From Deltaproteobacteria bacterium RIFCSPLOWO2_12_FULL_60_19 (GTDB lineage Bacteria; Desulfobacterota; Binatia; UBA9968): a DNA stretch of 33,635 nt. Where the stretch lies: the NCBI GenBank assembly GCA_001798595.1, contig MGSS01000006.1:1-33635 (forward strand). Reading direction: 5' to 3'. The notes below the pieces were generated by a model. That model was not told the origin of the DNA and searched no databases. It saw only the letters and a program-made list of their open reading frames with translations. Shown here in pieces: positions 1 to 7,636 of this stretch; within the stretch, counting starts at the first letter, position 1; every line of letters begins with the position of its first letter. Made by a program: the position numbers and the translations under genes.

Positions 1-629
1 ACGCGCTGATCCCCGTCGCGCGAGAGCAGCCGGAGATCAACGAGCGCCTCCACGGCTTGCTCGATGAAACTCCGGCGGAGCGGCGCTGGCCGATCGCCTA
101 CGTGCTGGCGCACACCTCCCCTCTTAGCCCCGCCTGCGTCGCGGCGCTCAAAGAGATGCTGGGAACCGCCGACCCGGATCTTCGCTGGGCGGCCGTGGTG
201 CTGCTCGCGCGGCTGGCCAGGGAGGGCAACCATAGTCTGGTCGCCGAGCTTACCGGCCTGCTTCGCTCAGGCTCGCCGACGCAGCGGAGAATGGCGGTCT
301 ACTGCCTGCGCGATATCGACGTTCAGGATACCGGCATAAGCCGGGCGTTGATCGGCGCGCTTGGTGACAGCGACGCGCTGGTCCGCGTGGCGGTCATTAC
401 GAGTCTTAAGGTCATGCCCATAATCGGCAACGAGGCGTTGGACCTCCTGTTGCGCATGTTCGCTGAGGATGCGGACATGAAAGTGCGCGCGAGCGCCGCG
501 CTCGCGCTCGCGCGCCTCGGAGCCGGCAGAAGCGACGTCCGAGCGGCCTTGGACGATGCCGGCCAGAGCAGCGACCCAATACTCAGCAAAGCCGCCCGCG
601 CCGCTTTGGATATCCTCGGAAAGAAATAG
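1..629 (+). CDS. HEAT-repeat protein, 5' end outside the window
   Basis: The frame is open from base 3 to the TAG at 627-629 with no stop, so this is the C-terminal part of a longer protein and the TTG at 57 need not be a start. The visible product is built of roughly 30-residue helical pairs with the HEAT/PBS-lyase pattern. Examples are the units around PDLRWAAVVLLARL, SPTQRRMAVYCLRDI, DALVRVAVITSLKV and DMKVRASAALALARLG. Such solenoids are protein-binding scaffolds. No catalytic domain is visible in this part, so the function is unknown. The gene ends in a short T-rich stretch followed at once by dispersed repeats, and the next plus-strand gene is about 2 kb away. Confidence 0.8.
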   Translation, partial: ALIPVAREQPEINERLHGLLDETPAERRWPIAYVLAHTSPLSPACVAALKEMLGTADPDLRWAAVVLLARLAREGNHSLVAELTGLLRSGSPTQRRMAVYCLRDIDVQDTGISRALIGALGDSDALVRVAVITSLKVMPIIGNEALDLLLRMFAEDADMKVRASAALALARLGAGRSDVRAALDDAGQSSDPILSKAARAALDILGKK

Positions 630-640
630 ATTTTTTTCTT

Positions 641-666
641 CCTTGGCGTCCTTTGCGCCTTTGCGG
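641..666. repeat. Dispersed repeat A, copy 1 (ggcgtccttt / gcgcctttgcg)
   Basis: The segment reads ccttggcgtcctttgcgcct followed by ttgcgg. It matches 1086-1113 almost base for base and, in reverse orientation, 1041-1070 and the two halves at 735-745 and 770-787. Four related copies lie within 480 bases, only in non-coding DNA. Confidence 0.75.
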
Positions 667-721
667 TAGGGGCAGGCCCCCTGTGCCTGCCCAGGAGGGC
701 AACCACGGAGGGTTGCCCCTA
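667..721. repeat. Compound palindromic repeat B, two adjacent hairpins
   Basis: Hairpin one pairs GGGCAGGC (670-677) with GCCTGCCC (685-692). Hairpin two pairs GGGCAACC (697-704) with GGTTGCCC (711-718). The outer edges (taggggca and tgccccta) are also complementary. It looks like a REP-type intergenic element inserted next to repeat A. No coding content is visible. Confidence 0.7.
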
Positions 722-734
722 CAATCTATGTTTC

Positions 735-787
735 ATCGCGCCAAGCCTGTCCTGAGCAAAGCCGAAGGGACGCTAAGAGCGCAAAGG
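735..787. repeat. Repeat A, copy 2 (inverted), split by a 24-bp insertion
   Basis: Bases 735-745 (atcgcgccaag) and 770-787 (acgctaagagcgcaaagg) together match the intact copy starting at 1041 (atcgcgccaag then acgccaagctcgcaaag). The 24 bases between them (746-769) are absent from the intact copy, so they are a clean insertion. The same 24 bases recur inside smc. Confidence 0.75.
746..769. repeat. 24-bp inserted repeat D (cctgtcctgagcaa...cgaaggg)
   Basis: The boundaries are fixed by the interrupted repeat A around it. A second copy with two base differences lies at 29958-29981 inside smc. The core words are cctgtcctgagcaa and cgaaggg. It appears to be a very small dispersed element. Confidence 0.75.
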
Positions 788-804
788 CCGCCCTTCGGCG
801 GCCG

Positions 805-845
805 AAAAAAAGGGCCCGCGCCATCCAGGTAGACAGCGCGGGCCC
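805..845 (-). terminator. Intrinsic terminator of the small transcript
   Basis: On the minus strand a perfect 10-bp GC stem (gggcccgcgc at 812-821 and gcgcgggccc at 836-845) is followed directly by seven T residues (811-805). This is a textbook Rho-independent terminator, and its orientation fixes the strand of the transcript. Confidence 0.85.
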
Positions 846-908
846 CGGTGACTGAGGGGAATTCAAGGCCCTAAGCCTGAACCCCCGTCAAACGAGTAGG
901 CTCAGACC

Positions 909-953
909 CTAAGTCTCAGCCACCTCACAGTCCGTACATTTGTCATTTATCAC
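909..953 (-). CDS. Possible 14-residue peptide with a CxxC pair
   Basis: A GTG at 953 begins MINDKCTDCEVAET and stops at TAG (911-909). The Shine-Dalgarno sequence AAAGGAGGT (968-960) leaves seven bases between GGAGG and the GTG, an ideal distance, and is among the strongest in the window. The peptide is acidic and carries C-T-D-C, a possible metal or thiol site. The stop codon falls exactly in the UUAGG loop of hairpin 1. A second in-register start, the ATG at 946, would give a different 14-residue peptide (MTNVRTVRWLRLRV), but its RBS spacing is worse. Whether either is made cannot be told from one sequence. Confidence 0.4.
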   Translation of the reverse strand: MINDKCTDCEVAET

Positions 954-982
954 TGGACCACCTCCTTTCCCTGCTGGCCCCC

Positions 983-1011
983 AGTTTACGGAAGCAGCCC
1001 GCCTCTGTCAA
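983..1011 (-). promoter_or_regulatory. Sigma-70 promoter of the small transcript
   Basis: On the minus strand a consensus TTGACA (1011-1006) is followed by 17 bases and then TAAACT (988-983). This predicts transcription starting near 976, just ahead of the strong RBS. It is among the best sigma-70 matches seen in the window. Confidence 0.75.
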
Positions 1012-1040
1012 TAAAAAACTCGCACCTCGTCGGATAGTTT

Positions 1041-1115
1041 ATCGCGCCAAGACGCCAAGCTCGCAAAGAGAGATATTTTTCTCCGAACTTGGCGTCCTTT
1101 GCGTCTTTGCGCGAG
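1041..1115. repeat. Repeat A, two copies facing each other (large imperfect hairpin)
   Basis: Bases 1041-1070 (cgcgccaagacgccaag...cgcaaag) and 1086-1113 (cttggcgtcctttgcgtctttgcg) are inverted copies of repeat A separated by about 15 AT-rich bases. The pair lies immediately downstream of the fumC stop, so its transcript would form a large hairpin at the fumC 3' end. Confidence 0.7.
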
Positions 1116-1145
1116 TTATCTAAAATCCAATCTTTTCTGCCTTCT

Positions 1146-2555
1146 TCACTCCTTCTCCGGAATCCCCGGCTCGGTCATGCGCCACGGATCGAGAATCTTG
1201 TCGAGCTTGTCGTCGGGCAGAACTTTGTGCGCCCGCGCGACCTCTCGCACCGTCTTGCCCGTGGTGAACGACTCCTTGGCGATCTTGGCGGCGGCGTCGT
1301 AGCCGATCACCGGCGCGAGCGCAGTCACCATCGCGAGGCTCTTCTCGATCATCTCCTCGCAGTGCTGTTGGTTCGCTTCGATCCCCACCACGCACTTCTC
1401 CGTGAAGGCCTTGGCCACGCTGGCGCTGAAGGTGATCGCTTCGAGCAATCTGAGCGTCATGATCGGCATCATCACGTTCAGCTCGAAATTCCCCGCCTGG
1501 CCGCAGATCGTGATCGTGGCGTCGCAGCCGATCACGTGGGCCGCGACCTGCAGCACCGACTCGCACATGACCGGATTTACTTTTCCCGGCATGATCGACG
1601 AGCCGGGCTGGGTGTCGGGCAGGCCGATCTCGCCGATGCCGCAGCGCGGGCCGGAGCTGAGCCAGCGGAGATCGTTGGCGATCTTGGTGAAGCTCACGGC
1701 GAGAGTCTTCAACGCGCCGCTCACCTGCACCACCGCGTCCTTCGCCGCCTGCGCCTCGAAGTGGTTGGCCGCCTCGCGGAAGTTGAGGCCGGTCATCGCG
1801 GAGATTTTCTTGATCGTCTGCGGCGGAAATTTCGGATGGACGTTGATGCCGGTGCCGACGGCGGTGCCGCCCAGGGCGAGTTCTTCCAACCCGCGCGCCG
1901 CCTCCTGGACGCGCTCCAGACTCAGCTCAATCTGCCGCGCGTAGCCGCTGAACTGCTGGCCCAATCGGATCGGCGTCGCGTCCGCCAGGTGGGTGCGGCC
2001 GATCTTGACGATCTTGTCGAACTCCTTCGCCTTGTCCTGAAGCGCTTTGTGGAGTTGCTTGAGCGCGGGCAGAAGCTCTTTGTGAACGGCTTCCAGCGCC
2101 GAGACGTGGATCGCCGTCGGGATCGCGTCGTTGCTCGACTGTCCCATGTTGACGTGATCGTTGGGATGGACGCCTTTGCTGCCTCTCTCCTTGCCGAGCA
2201 GCTCAAGCGCGCGGTTGGCGATCACCTCGTTGACGTTCATGTTGGTCGAAGTGCCCGAGCCGGTCTGGAAGATATCGACGACGAACTCTTTGTCCAGCTT
2301 CCCGTCGATCACCTCCTGAGCCGCGCGGCGGATCACGTCGGCGATGCTGCCGTCCAGCAGCCCCAGCTCCTGGTTGGCCGTCGCCGCCGCGTGCTTGACG
2401 ATCGCCAGCGCGCGGATAAATCGCGGCGGAAAAGTGATCCCGCTCACGGGAAAATTCTCCACCGCCCGCTGCGTCTGAGCGCCGTAGTAGGCGCTCTTCG
2501 GCACCTTCACCTCGCCCATCGAGTCTCTTTCGATCCGAAATTCCTGGCTCGACAT
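1146..2555 (-). CDS. fumC: Class II fumarate hydratase
   Basis: The enzyme interconverts fumarate and L-malate in the TCA cycle and belongs to the iron-independent aspartase/fumarase superfamily. The product is 469 residues, normal for FumC. The family signature GSSIMPGKVNP is at residues 318-328 and supplies the mobile-loop catalytic serine. The N-terminal half has TGSGTSTNMNVNEVIANRA and VHPNDHVNMGQSSNDAIP, the substrate-binding segments. The ATG at 2555 is preceded by a purine-rich GGGGAGGGAAG, a good RBS, and the N-terminal FRIERDSMGEVKVP is typical of the family. Aspartase is the main alternative; the overall match favours fumarase. The gene stands alone, diverges from the VWA lipoprotein gene, and ends at an inverted pair of repeat A. 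A long open frame on the opposite strand here is only a GC-rich shadow. Confidence 0.95.
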   Translation of the reverse strand: MSSQEFRIERDSMGEVKVPKSAYYGAQTQRAVENFPVSGITFPPRFIRALAIVKHAAATANQELGLLDGSIADVIRRAAQEVIDGKLDKEFVVDIFQTGSGTSTNMNVNEVIANRALELLGKERGSKGVHPNDHVNMGQSSNDAIPTAIHVSALEAVHKELLPALKQLHKALQDKAKEFDKIVKIGRTHLADATPIRLGQQFSGYARQIELSLERVQEAARGLEELALGGTAVGTGINVHPKFPPQTIKKISAMTGLNFREAANHFEAQAAKDAVVQVSGALKTLAVSFTKIANDLRWLSSGPRCGIGEIGLPDTQPGSSIMPGKVNPVMCESVLQVAAHVIGCDATITICGQAGNFELNVMMPIMTLRLLEAITFSASVAKAFTEKCVVGIEANQQHCEEMIEKSLAMVTALAPVIGYDAAAKIAKESFTTGKTVREVARAHKVLPDDKLDKILDPWRMTEPGIPEKE

Positions 2556-2648
2556 GATTCTTCCCTCCCCGTTTCGACTATTAACGATTTTGCGCGCGCA
2601 AGTCTAGGGCGGGAATCGAGCTGTTAACAGGTATGGATGTGGGCTTCG

Positions 2649-2677
2649 GGAACCAAACGGAGGCGCGGTTGTCTAAT
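2649..2677 (+). promoter_or_regulatory. ECF sigma-type promoter for the VWA lipoprotein gene
   Basis: GGAACC (2649-2654), a 17-base spacer and TCTAAT (2672-2677) match the general ECF-sigma pattern of GGAAC at -35 and TCTAA or TCTGA at -10. It lies about 65 bases upstream of the likely ATG at 2744, so it also argues against the upstream in-frame ATG at 2633. Confidence 0.6.
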
Positions 2678-2743
2678 GGTGTCAGAGGCGGGTCGATACC
2701 GACCGGCGCTCGCCCATCGAAGCTGATTACGGAGGAAACAGTC

Positions 2744-4531
2744 ATGCAACAGACCTGCGATATCCCAGGCCGTCGCCTGCCAGGCGCGCTCTTGGCGGCG
2801 CTGCTCTTTCTCGCCGCCTGCGCCCAAACCACCGAGCCGACCGCGCCCGCCTCGAAGTCCACGCCGTCCGCGCCGCCGCCGCAAGCAAGCCGGCCGCAAG
2901 CGGAATTGGCGGAACGCAAGCTACAGCGCGGAGAAGCGCCGCTGGCAATGGAGGCGCCGTCGCCCCGCGCAAGCATGGATGCGGCGATGTCACTGGAACG
3001 CAGCCCGCAGACCGGAGCGGCGGCGCTACACTACTATCATCCCTATCCACCGCCGCCCTATTACCCGCGGCCGCCGGTCATTCCGCCCGGCAACGACCGA
3101 TTCCCGGATAAAGAGCCGACCGGCGTGCTGAGTGTCGCCGAGCATCCCGTTTCCACCTTCAGCGTCGACGTGGACACCGCATCCTATGCCTTCGTCCGCC
3201 GCGCCCTGACCGGCGGGCGCTTGCCGCCGCGCGAGGCGGTGCGTGTCGAAGAGTTGGTGAACTATTTTCCCTACGCCTATCCGGCGCCCCAGGACCGCGC
3301 GCAGCCGTTCCGCGTCACCACGACGGCGATGCCGACTCCCTGGAGCGCGGACAGCCGACTGCTCCACATCGCAATTCGCGGCTACGACATCGCGCGCGCC
3401 GAGCGGCCGCGCGCCAACGTCGTCCTGTTGATCGACACGTCGGGCTCGATGCAGCCGAACGATCGGCTGCCTTTGCTGCAACAGGGCTTTCGTTTGTTCG
3501 CGCAGCAATTGCGCGACGACGACCGCGTGGCGATCGTGACTTACGCGGGCCAGGCTCAGACCGCGCTCGAGCCGACGGCCGGGCGTGACCGGCACAAGAT
3601 CGTCGAAACGATCGACAATCTTCGGGCGGGCGGCTCGACCGCCGGAGGCGAAGGGTTGCAGCGCGCCTATGCGCTGGCCGAGCGCCATTTCGACAAGCAG
3701 GCGGTAAACCGCGTGATCCTCGCCACCGACGGCGACTTCAACGTCGGCATCGTCGATCCGAAAGAGCTCGAACGCTTCATCGTCGCCAAGCGCAAGAGCG
3801 GCATCTATCTCTCGATCTTCGGCGTGGGCGTCGGCAATCTGAACGACGCGCTGATGCAGCGGCTGGCGCAGGCCGGCAACGGCAACGCCGCCTACATCGA
3901 CTCGCTCCTCGAAGCGCGCAAGGCGATGAGCCAGGAGCTGGCTTCGACGCTGTTTCCGATCGCCGACGACGTGAAGGTCCAGGTCGAATTCAACCCGGCA
4001 GCCGTCGCCGAATACCGGCTGATCGGCTACGAGACGCGGATGCTCAGCCGCGAGGATTTCAAAGACGATAAAGTCGACGCCGGCGACATCGGCGCCGGCC
4101 ATACGGTGACGGCGCTCTACGAGATCACGCCAACGGGGGCGAAGCAGCGTCGAATTGACCCACTGCGCTATCAGTCTGAACGCGAGCCGGTTGCACCACC
4201 GCCGCCGACCAGTCGCACGGATGAGCTTGCCTTCGTGAGGCTACGCTACAAGCTGCCCGGCGAAGCGGCGAGCCGGTTGATCGAACAGCCGGTGCGCGCC
4301 GCCGACGTGCTCGCCAGGCTCGACGCTGTTCCCGTAGAACAGCGCTTCGCCGCCGCCGCCGTCGCCTTCGCTCAGCGCCTGCGCGGTGAAAGCGCCCTCG
4401 ACGGCTTCAGCTACGCCGCCATCGCCGACCTCGCCAACGCCGCGCGCGGCGCCGACCCCGAAGGCTACCGCGCCGAATTCGTCCGCCTCGTCTGCATGGC
4501 CGAAACGCTCGGCGCCGTGGCGCAGAGGTGA
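2744..4531 (+). CDS. VWA-domain lipoprotein of the YfbK type
   Basis: The product is 595 residues. A lipoprotein signal peptide ends in the lipobox LAAC with the acylated cysteine at residue 26. A low-complexity Pro/Ala-rich linker follows. A conserved N-terminal region (EPTGVLSVAEHPVSTFSVD through VEELVNYFPY) leads into the VWA domain, whose MIDAS motif DTSGSM starts at residue 231. A C-terminal region resembling DUF3520 (LVYEITPTG-like and LAFVRLRYK) closes the protein. This domain order is that of E. coli YfbK homologues, which are often encoded near ECF sigma factors. The exact role is unknown; a divalent-metal-dependent protein-binding role in the envelope is inferred. The ATG at 2744 is chosen because GGAGG (2731-2735) is eight bases upstream and because it alone yields a clean signal peptide. 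Confidence 0.88.
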   Translation: MQQTCDIPGRRLPGALLAALLFLAACAQTTEPTAPASKSTPSAPPPQASRPQAELAERKLQRGEAPLAMEAPSPRASMDAAMSLERSPQTGAAALHYYHPYPPPPYYPRPPVIPPGNDRFPDKEPTGVLSVAEHPVSTFSVDVDTASYAFVRRALTGGRLPPREAVRVEELVNYFPYAYPAPQDRAQPFRVTTTAMPTPWSADSRLLHIAIRGYDIARAERPRANVVLLIDTSGSMQPNDRLPLLQQGFRLFAQQLRDDDRVAIVTYAGQAQTALEPTAGRDRHKIVETIDNLRAGGSTAGGEGLQRAYALAERHFDKQAVNRVILATDGDFNVGIVDPKELERFIVAKRKSGIYLSIFGVGVGNLNDALMQRLAQAGNGNAAYIDSLLEARKAMSQELASTLFPIADDVKVQVEFNPAAVAEYRLIGYETRMLSREDFKDDKVDAGDIGAGHTVTALYEITPTGAKQRRIDPLRYQSEREPVAPPPPTSRTDELAFVRLRYKLPGEAASRLIEQPVRAADVLARLDAVPVEQRFAAAAVAFAQRLRGESALDGFSYAAIADLANAARGADPEGYRAEFVRLVCMAETLGAVAQR

Positions 4532-4592
4532 GGATGATTGCGCGCGACGGTTCACTAATGCTACTCAGTGGTGGAGGTGCGGAGCGCATAGG

Positions 4593-5474
4593 ATGATGGG
4601 TACAAAGCCGCCAATGGCTGCCGTCATTGTCGTGTTCGCCGTCGTGGTGGCAGTCACATACAGCCAAGCGGCTGTCGTAGCTCCTTACACCCCGGTCTTT
4701 TATCCAAGCGGGGACTTGCAGATCCAGGCCTATCTCTACAAGCCTTCCGGCGACGGCCCTTTTCCGGTCGTCATCTACAACCACGGCGCGCGCCACGGAC
4801 GCGAGCGCAACCTGGTGCCGCAGCAGCATATCGGCTGGCTGCTCACCCGAGCCGGCTATGCGGTGCTGGTCTCGGAGCGCCGGGGCTACGGCCGCTCCGA
4901 CGGCGCGACGTGGGCCGAGGAAGTCGGCGGCAGGAAGGCGCGGGTCGTCCCACGGCTACAAGAAGAGACCGGCGACGTGCTCGCGGCGCTCGACTATCTG
5001 CGCACGCTGCCGTTTGTCGATATGAAACGCGTCGGCATCATGGGCTGGTCCTTCGGCGGTATCGTCACCCTGTTCAGCATAAGCCGAAGCAGCGCATTCT
5101 CTGTCGCCATACCTCAGGCCGGCGGCGCGTTGACCTGGGACGGAAATCCGGACGTGCGCAGCGCGCTCATCGCGGCGGCCGAAAAAGCGACGACGCCGAC
5201 GCTGTTGATGATCGCGCAAAACGACCGCACGACCGCTCCAGTCACCGCCCTCGCCGAAATTTTCAAGAGACGCGGCGTGCCGCATCGGGCCGTAATCTAC
5301 CCGCCGTTTGCACCGCGACGGAGCGATCCGGACACGCCGCCCGGACACAGAATATTTTCCGAGGAAGGAATGAACATCTGGCAAAACGACGCCCTTGAGT
5401 TTTTGGGCCGTTATCTCGGCGCCGCGTCGCCGGGAACGTCCGCCGGCCCCGAACCGGTCAAGCCGCAGCAATAA
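4593..5474 (+). CDS. Exported alpha/beta hydrolase (dienelactone hydrolase-like)
   Basis: The product is about 293 residues. A hydrophobic N-terminus (MAAVIVVFAVVVAVTY then SQA) acts as signal peptide or anchor. The mature part has the alpha/beta-hydrolase landmarks: FPVVIYNHGARHGRERN for the oxyanion region, the nucleophile elbow GWSFGG, the acid region AQNDRTTAPV, and a GHRIF segment that can supply the histidine. It resembles prolyl oligopeptidase or dienelactone hydrolase relatives, and the substrate cannot be predicted. Two adjacent ATGs (4593 and 4596) follow GGAG at 4581-4584; either can be used. The open frame continues upstream into the VWA gene, but that stretch is only a shadow. 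The gene follows the VWA gene by about 60 bases and may be co-transcribed. Confidence 0.85.
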   Translation: MMGTKPPMAAVIVVFAVVVAVTYSQAAVVAPYTPVFYPSGDLQIQAYLYKPSGDGPFPVVIYNHGARHGRERNLVPQQHIGWLLTRAGYAVLVSERRGYGRSDGATWAEEVGGRKARVVPRLQEETGDVLAALDYLRTLPFVDMKRVGIMGWSFGGIVTLFSISRSSAFSVAIPQAGGALTWDGNPDVRSALIAAAEKATTPTLLMIAQNDRTTAPVTALAEIFKRRGVPHRAVIYPPFAPRRSDPDTPPGHRIFSEEGMNIWQNDALEFLGRYLGAASPGTSAGPEPVKPQQ

Positions 5475-5550
5475 CTGTCGTCCCCTCCCGCTCGCCTCCG
5501 AAGCGTTAGACTTCATTGCACCTGGGCGTTAGACTGACTCCCCAAAAGTC

Positions 5551-6825
5551 ATGCTCAACTTTACGGTCATAACGCTTTTTCCCCCCATGTTCGCCTCGCC
5601 GTTGGGCCACAGCATCTTGAAGAAGGCGCAGGAGAAGGGATTGATCGCCGTTCGCCTGGTCGATCCTAGAGACTACACGACGGACAAGCATCGAACGGTC
5701 GACGACGCCCCCTACGGCGGCGGCCAGGGAATGGTGATGAAGCCGGAGCCGTTGGCGGCGGCGATCGAGGATGTGAAGAGCAAATCGGCGAGCCCGCGCG
5801 TGATTCTGCTCAGTCCTCAGGGCAAGTCCTTCGATCAGGCGGAGGCTCAGCGGCTCTCGCAGGAAACAGAGCTGGTTTTGGTCTGTGGCCGTTACGAAGG
5901 CGTGGACGAGCGGGTGAAGGCGTTTGTTGACGAGGAGCTTTCCGTCGGCGACTACACTCTCAGCGGCGGCGAGTTGCCGGCGATGGTGGTGATCGACGCG
6001 GTGGCGCGTTTGATCCCCGGCGTCCTCGGAAATCTCGATTCACCGAAGGAAGAATCGTTCACCGAGGGCCTGCTCGAATACCCGCAGTACACCCGCCCGG
6101 AAGAGTTCAGGGGGATGAAGGTGCCGGAGGTGCTGCTGTCGGGAGATCATGAAAAAGTTAACGAATGGCGGAGCGCGATGAGCCTCCGACTCACGCGCGA
6201 GCGGCGGCCGGATCTCCTGGCGAAAGCGCGACCGCCTGCGGCGGAACAAAAGGCAACCGCCACCGGCCGGCGTCTTTATATCGCCCTCCTCCATCACCCC
6301 GTCTATGACAAGAACGGCGAGATCGTCACCACCGCGGTGACCAACATGGACATTCACGACATCGCCCGCGCCGGCAAGACTTACGGCCTGCGGGGATTTT
6401 ACGTGGTGACGCCGGTAAAGGCGCTCCAGCGGCTGGCGCTCAAAATCATCGCGCACTGGGAAGAGGGTTACGGCAGCCGATACAACGAAACCCGCAAAGA
6501 GGCCCTCGCGCTGGCGCGCGTGAAGGACACGCTGGACGACGCGATTATCGACGTCGAGCGGGAATGCGGCGCGAAGCCGCAGATCGTCGCCAGCTCGGCC
6601 CGGCCCGGCGGCAACCGCGCCTCTTTCGCTCACCTGCGGAAAATGCTAAGAGAAGAGTCTGCGCCTTTTTTGCTCCTCCTGGGCACGGGATGGGGTTTGA
6701 CCGACGCAGTCCTGGCACAATCCGATTATATCCTGGAGCCGATCGAGGGGGGAACCGCCTACAACCATCTCTCTGTCCGCTCGGCGGCGGCGATTATGCT
6801 GGACCGCCTGTTGGGAAGAGATTGA
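5551..6825 (+). CDS. trmD: tRNA (guanine-37-N1)-methyltransferase TrmD fused to a second RNA methyltransferase domain
   Basis: Residues 1 to about 225 are TrmD, which makes m1G37 in tRNA and prevents frameshifting. Landmarks are [27 protein letters not shown] and the knot segment [21 protein letters not shown] Pro/Ala-rich linker (about 226-240) joins a second domain (about 241-424). That domain starts [20 protein letters not shown] and includes [20 protein letters not shown] and [11 protein letters not shown]. It resembles the SPOUT-like RNA methyltransferase family PF09936, encoded as a separate gene beside trmD in Thermotoga. Normal TrmD is about 240-250 residues, so the fusion nearly doubles it. 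The substrate of the second domain is unknown. No strong RBS precedes the ATG. rplS follows 17 bases downstream, but rpsP and rimM, usually upstream, are missing. Confidence 0.92.
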   Translation: MLNFTVITLFPPMFASPLGHSILKKAQEKGLIAVRLVDPRDYTTDKHRTVDDAPYGGGQGMVMKPEPLAAAIEDVKSKSASPRVILLSPQGKSFDQAEAQRLSQETELVLVCGRYEGVDERVKAFVDEELSVGDYTLSGGELPAMVVIDAVARLIPGVLGNLDSPKEESFTEGLLEYPQYTRPEEFRGMKVPEVLLSGDHEKVNEWRSAMSLRLTRERRPDLLAKARPPAAEQKATATGRRLYIALLHHPVYDKNGEIVTTAVTNMDIHDIARAGKTYGLRGFYVVTPVKALQRLALKIIAHWEEGYGSRYNETRKEALALARVKDTLDDAIIDVERECGAKPQIVASSARPGGNRASFAHLRKMLREESAPFLLLLGTGWGLTDAVLAQSDYILEPIEGGTAYNHLSVRSAAAIMLDRLLGRD

Positions 6826-6842
6826 TTCAAGGAGCGAGACTT

Positions 6843-7187
6843 ATGAATACGCTGGAACAAGTCGAAGCCGGACAGAGTACCAAAGAAACGGCGGAGCTGC
6901 GCCCCGGACAGACCGTGCGGGTCCACGTGAAAGTGGTCGAGGGCGAAAAAGAGCGGACGCAGGCCTTCGAGGGCATAGTGATCCGTATCTCCGGCAAGGG
7001 CCATCGAACGAACTTTACGGTGCGCAAGATCTCTTACGGCGTCGGCGTCGAGCGCATCTTTCCGCTCCACTCGCCGCGCATCGACAAGGTCGAAGTCGTC
7101 TCGCGCGGCAAGGTGCGCCGCGCCAAGCTCTATTATCTGAGAGAGAGAGTGGGCAAGAGCGCGAGGCTTCACGAAGAGGAGGGCTGA
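6843..7187 (+). CDS. rplS: 50S ribosomal protein L19
   Basis: The product is 114 residues, the usual L19 length. The family core is clear: [55 protein letters not shown] and [22 protein letters not shown]19 sits at the 30S-50S interface. The ATG at 6843 follows GGAG at 6831-6834 with eight bases of spacing. Genes for TrmD and L19 are commonly paired, and here they are 17 bases apart, so they form one operon. The last 19 bases overlap the 3' end of the convergent bactofilin gene. Confidence 0.97.
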   Translation: MNTLEQVEAGQSTKETAELRPGQTVRVHVKVVEGEKERTQAFEGIVIRISGKGHRTNFTVRKISYGVGVERIFPLHSPRIDKVEVVSRGKVRRAKLYYLRERVGKSARLHEEEG

Positions 7188-7540
7188 GCGCAGCTGACGT
7201 AGCCCTGCCCTTCGAAAACCCCGCCGGAGTGGATTTTGAGCTTTCCGGCTTCGATCTTTCCCTGAAACCGGCCTCCGGGCAGAATCTCGATCCAACCCTC
7301 CACGCGAACGTTGCCAACGAGGTTCCCCTCGATGCGCAGCTCCCCGGCTGAAATTTTGGCGTGAACCTGCCCGTTCGGGCCGATCACCAGCAGCCCATTC
7401 GCTTTGACCTCGCCTTTGAAGCGGCTGTCGATCTTGACCGGCACGTCGAAGCTGAGCTTGCCGGCCACCACCGCCCCTTCGGGGAGAATCGTGCGCGGGG
7501 CGGTCTCGAAGAAAGAAGGATTGTCTTGGCGCTGTTTCAT
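7169..7540 (-). CDS. Bactofilin family polymer-forming protein
   Basis: The product is 123 residues. After a short polar N-terminus it consists of the bactofilin right-handed beta-helix repeats: [56 protein letters not shown] and [20 protein letters not shown]. Bactofilins self-assemble without nucleotide into filaments that position envelope or cell-shape enzymes. There is no transmembrane segment. The gene is convergent with rplS, overlapping it by 19 bases, and divergent from rarA across about 95 bases. The RBS is weak (GGTGG) and its partner is unknown. Confidence 0.9.
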   Translation of the reverse strand: MKQRQDNPSFFETAPRTILPEGAVVAGKLSFDVPVKIDSRFKGEVKANGLLVIGPNGQVHAKISAGELRIEGNLVGNVRVEGWIEILPGGRFQGKIEAGKLKIHSGGVFEGQGYVSCAQPSSS

Positions 7541-7636
7541 TGCGAATCCACCCGTGACGTTAGGTACCTATACCACTAACTCAGTACACATACAAAAAAA
7601 TAATCTCCTACGCCTCCGAGGAAAAACTGTGCTAGC

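Larger units (their letters stand above)
805..976 (-). ncRNA. Autonomous small transcript with twin hairpins and a 14-codon ORF
   Basis: Reading the minus strand from about 976 to 805, there is a promoter just upstream, an unusually strong ribosome-binding site (968-960), a 14-codon ORF (953-909), and hairpin 1 (921-899). Hairpin 1 pairs GGCU.AGAC with GUCU.AGCC around the loop UUAGG. Hairpin 2 (886-856) pairs GGGG, UUCA and GGC with GCC, UGAA and CCCC, again around UUAGG. An intrinsic terminator follows. The two loops and their closing C-G pairs are identical although the stems differ. An alternative helix between 924-915 and 856-847 would exclude hairpin 1. I do not recognise it as a known family. 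It could be a regulatory RNA, the mRNA of a tiny protein, or both. Confidence 0.65.

Noticed and set aside
899-924. TPP riboswitch, suggested by GGCUGAGA in the small transcript
   Set aside because: The rest of the THI-box consensus is missing, and there is no thiamine gene downstream.
1089-2627. Long plus-strand open frame opposite fumC
   Set aside because: It is a GC-rich shadow rich in Arg, His and Asp with no domain, while the minus-strand frame is a perfect fumarase.
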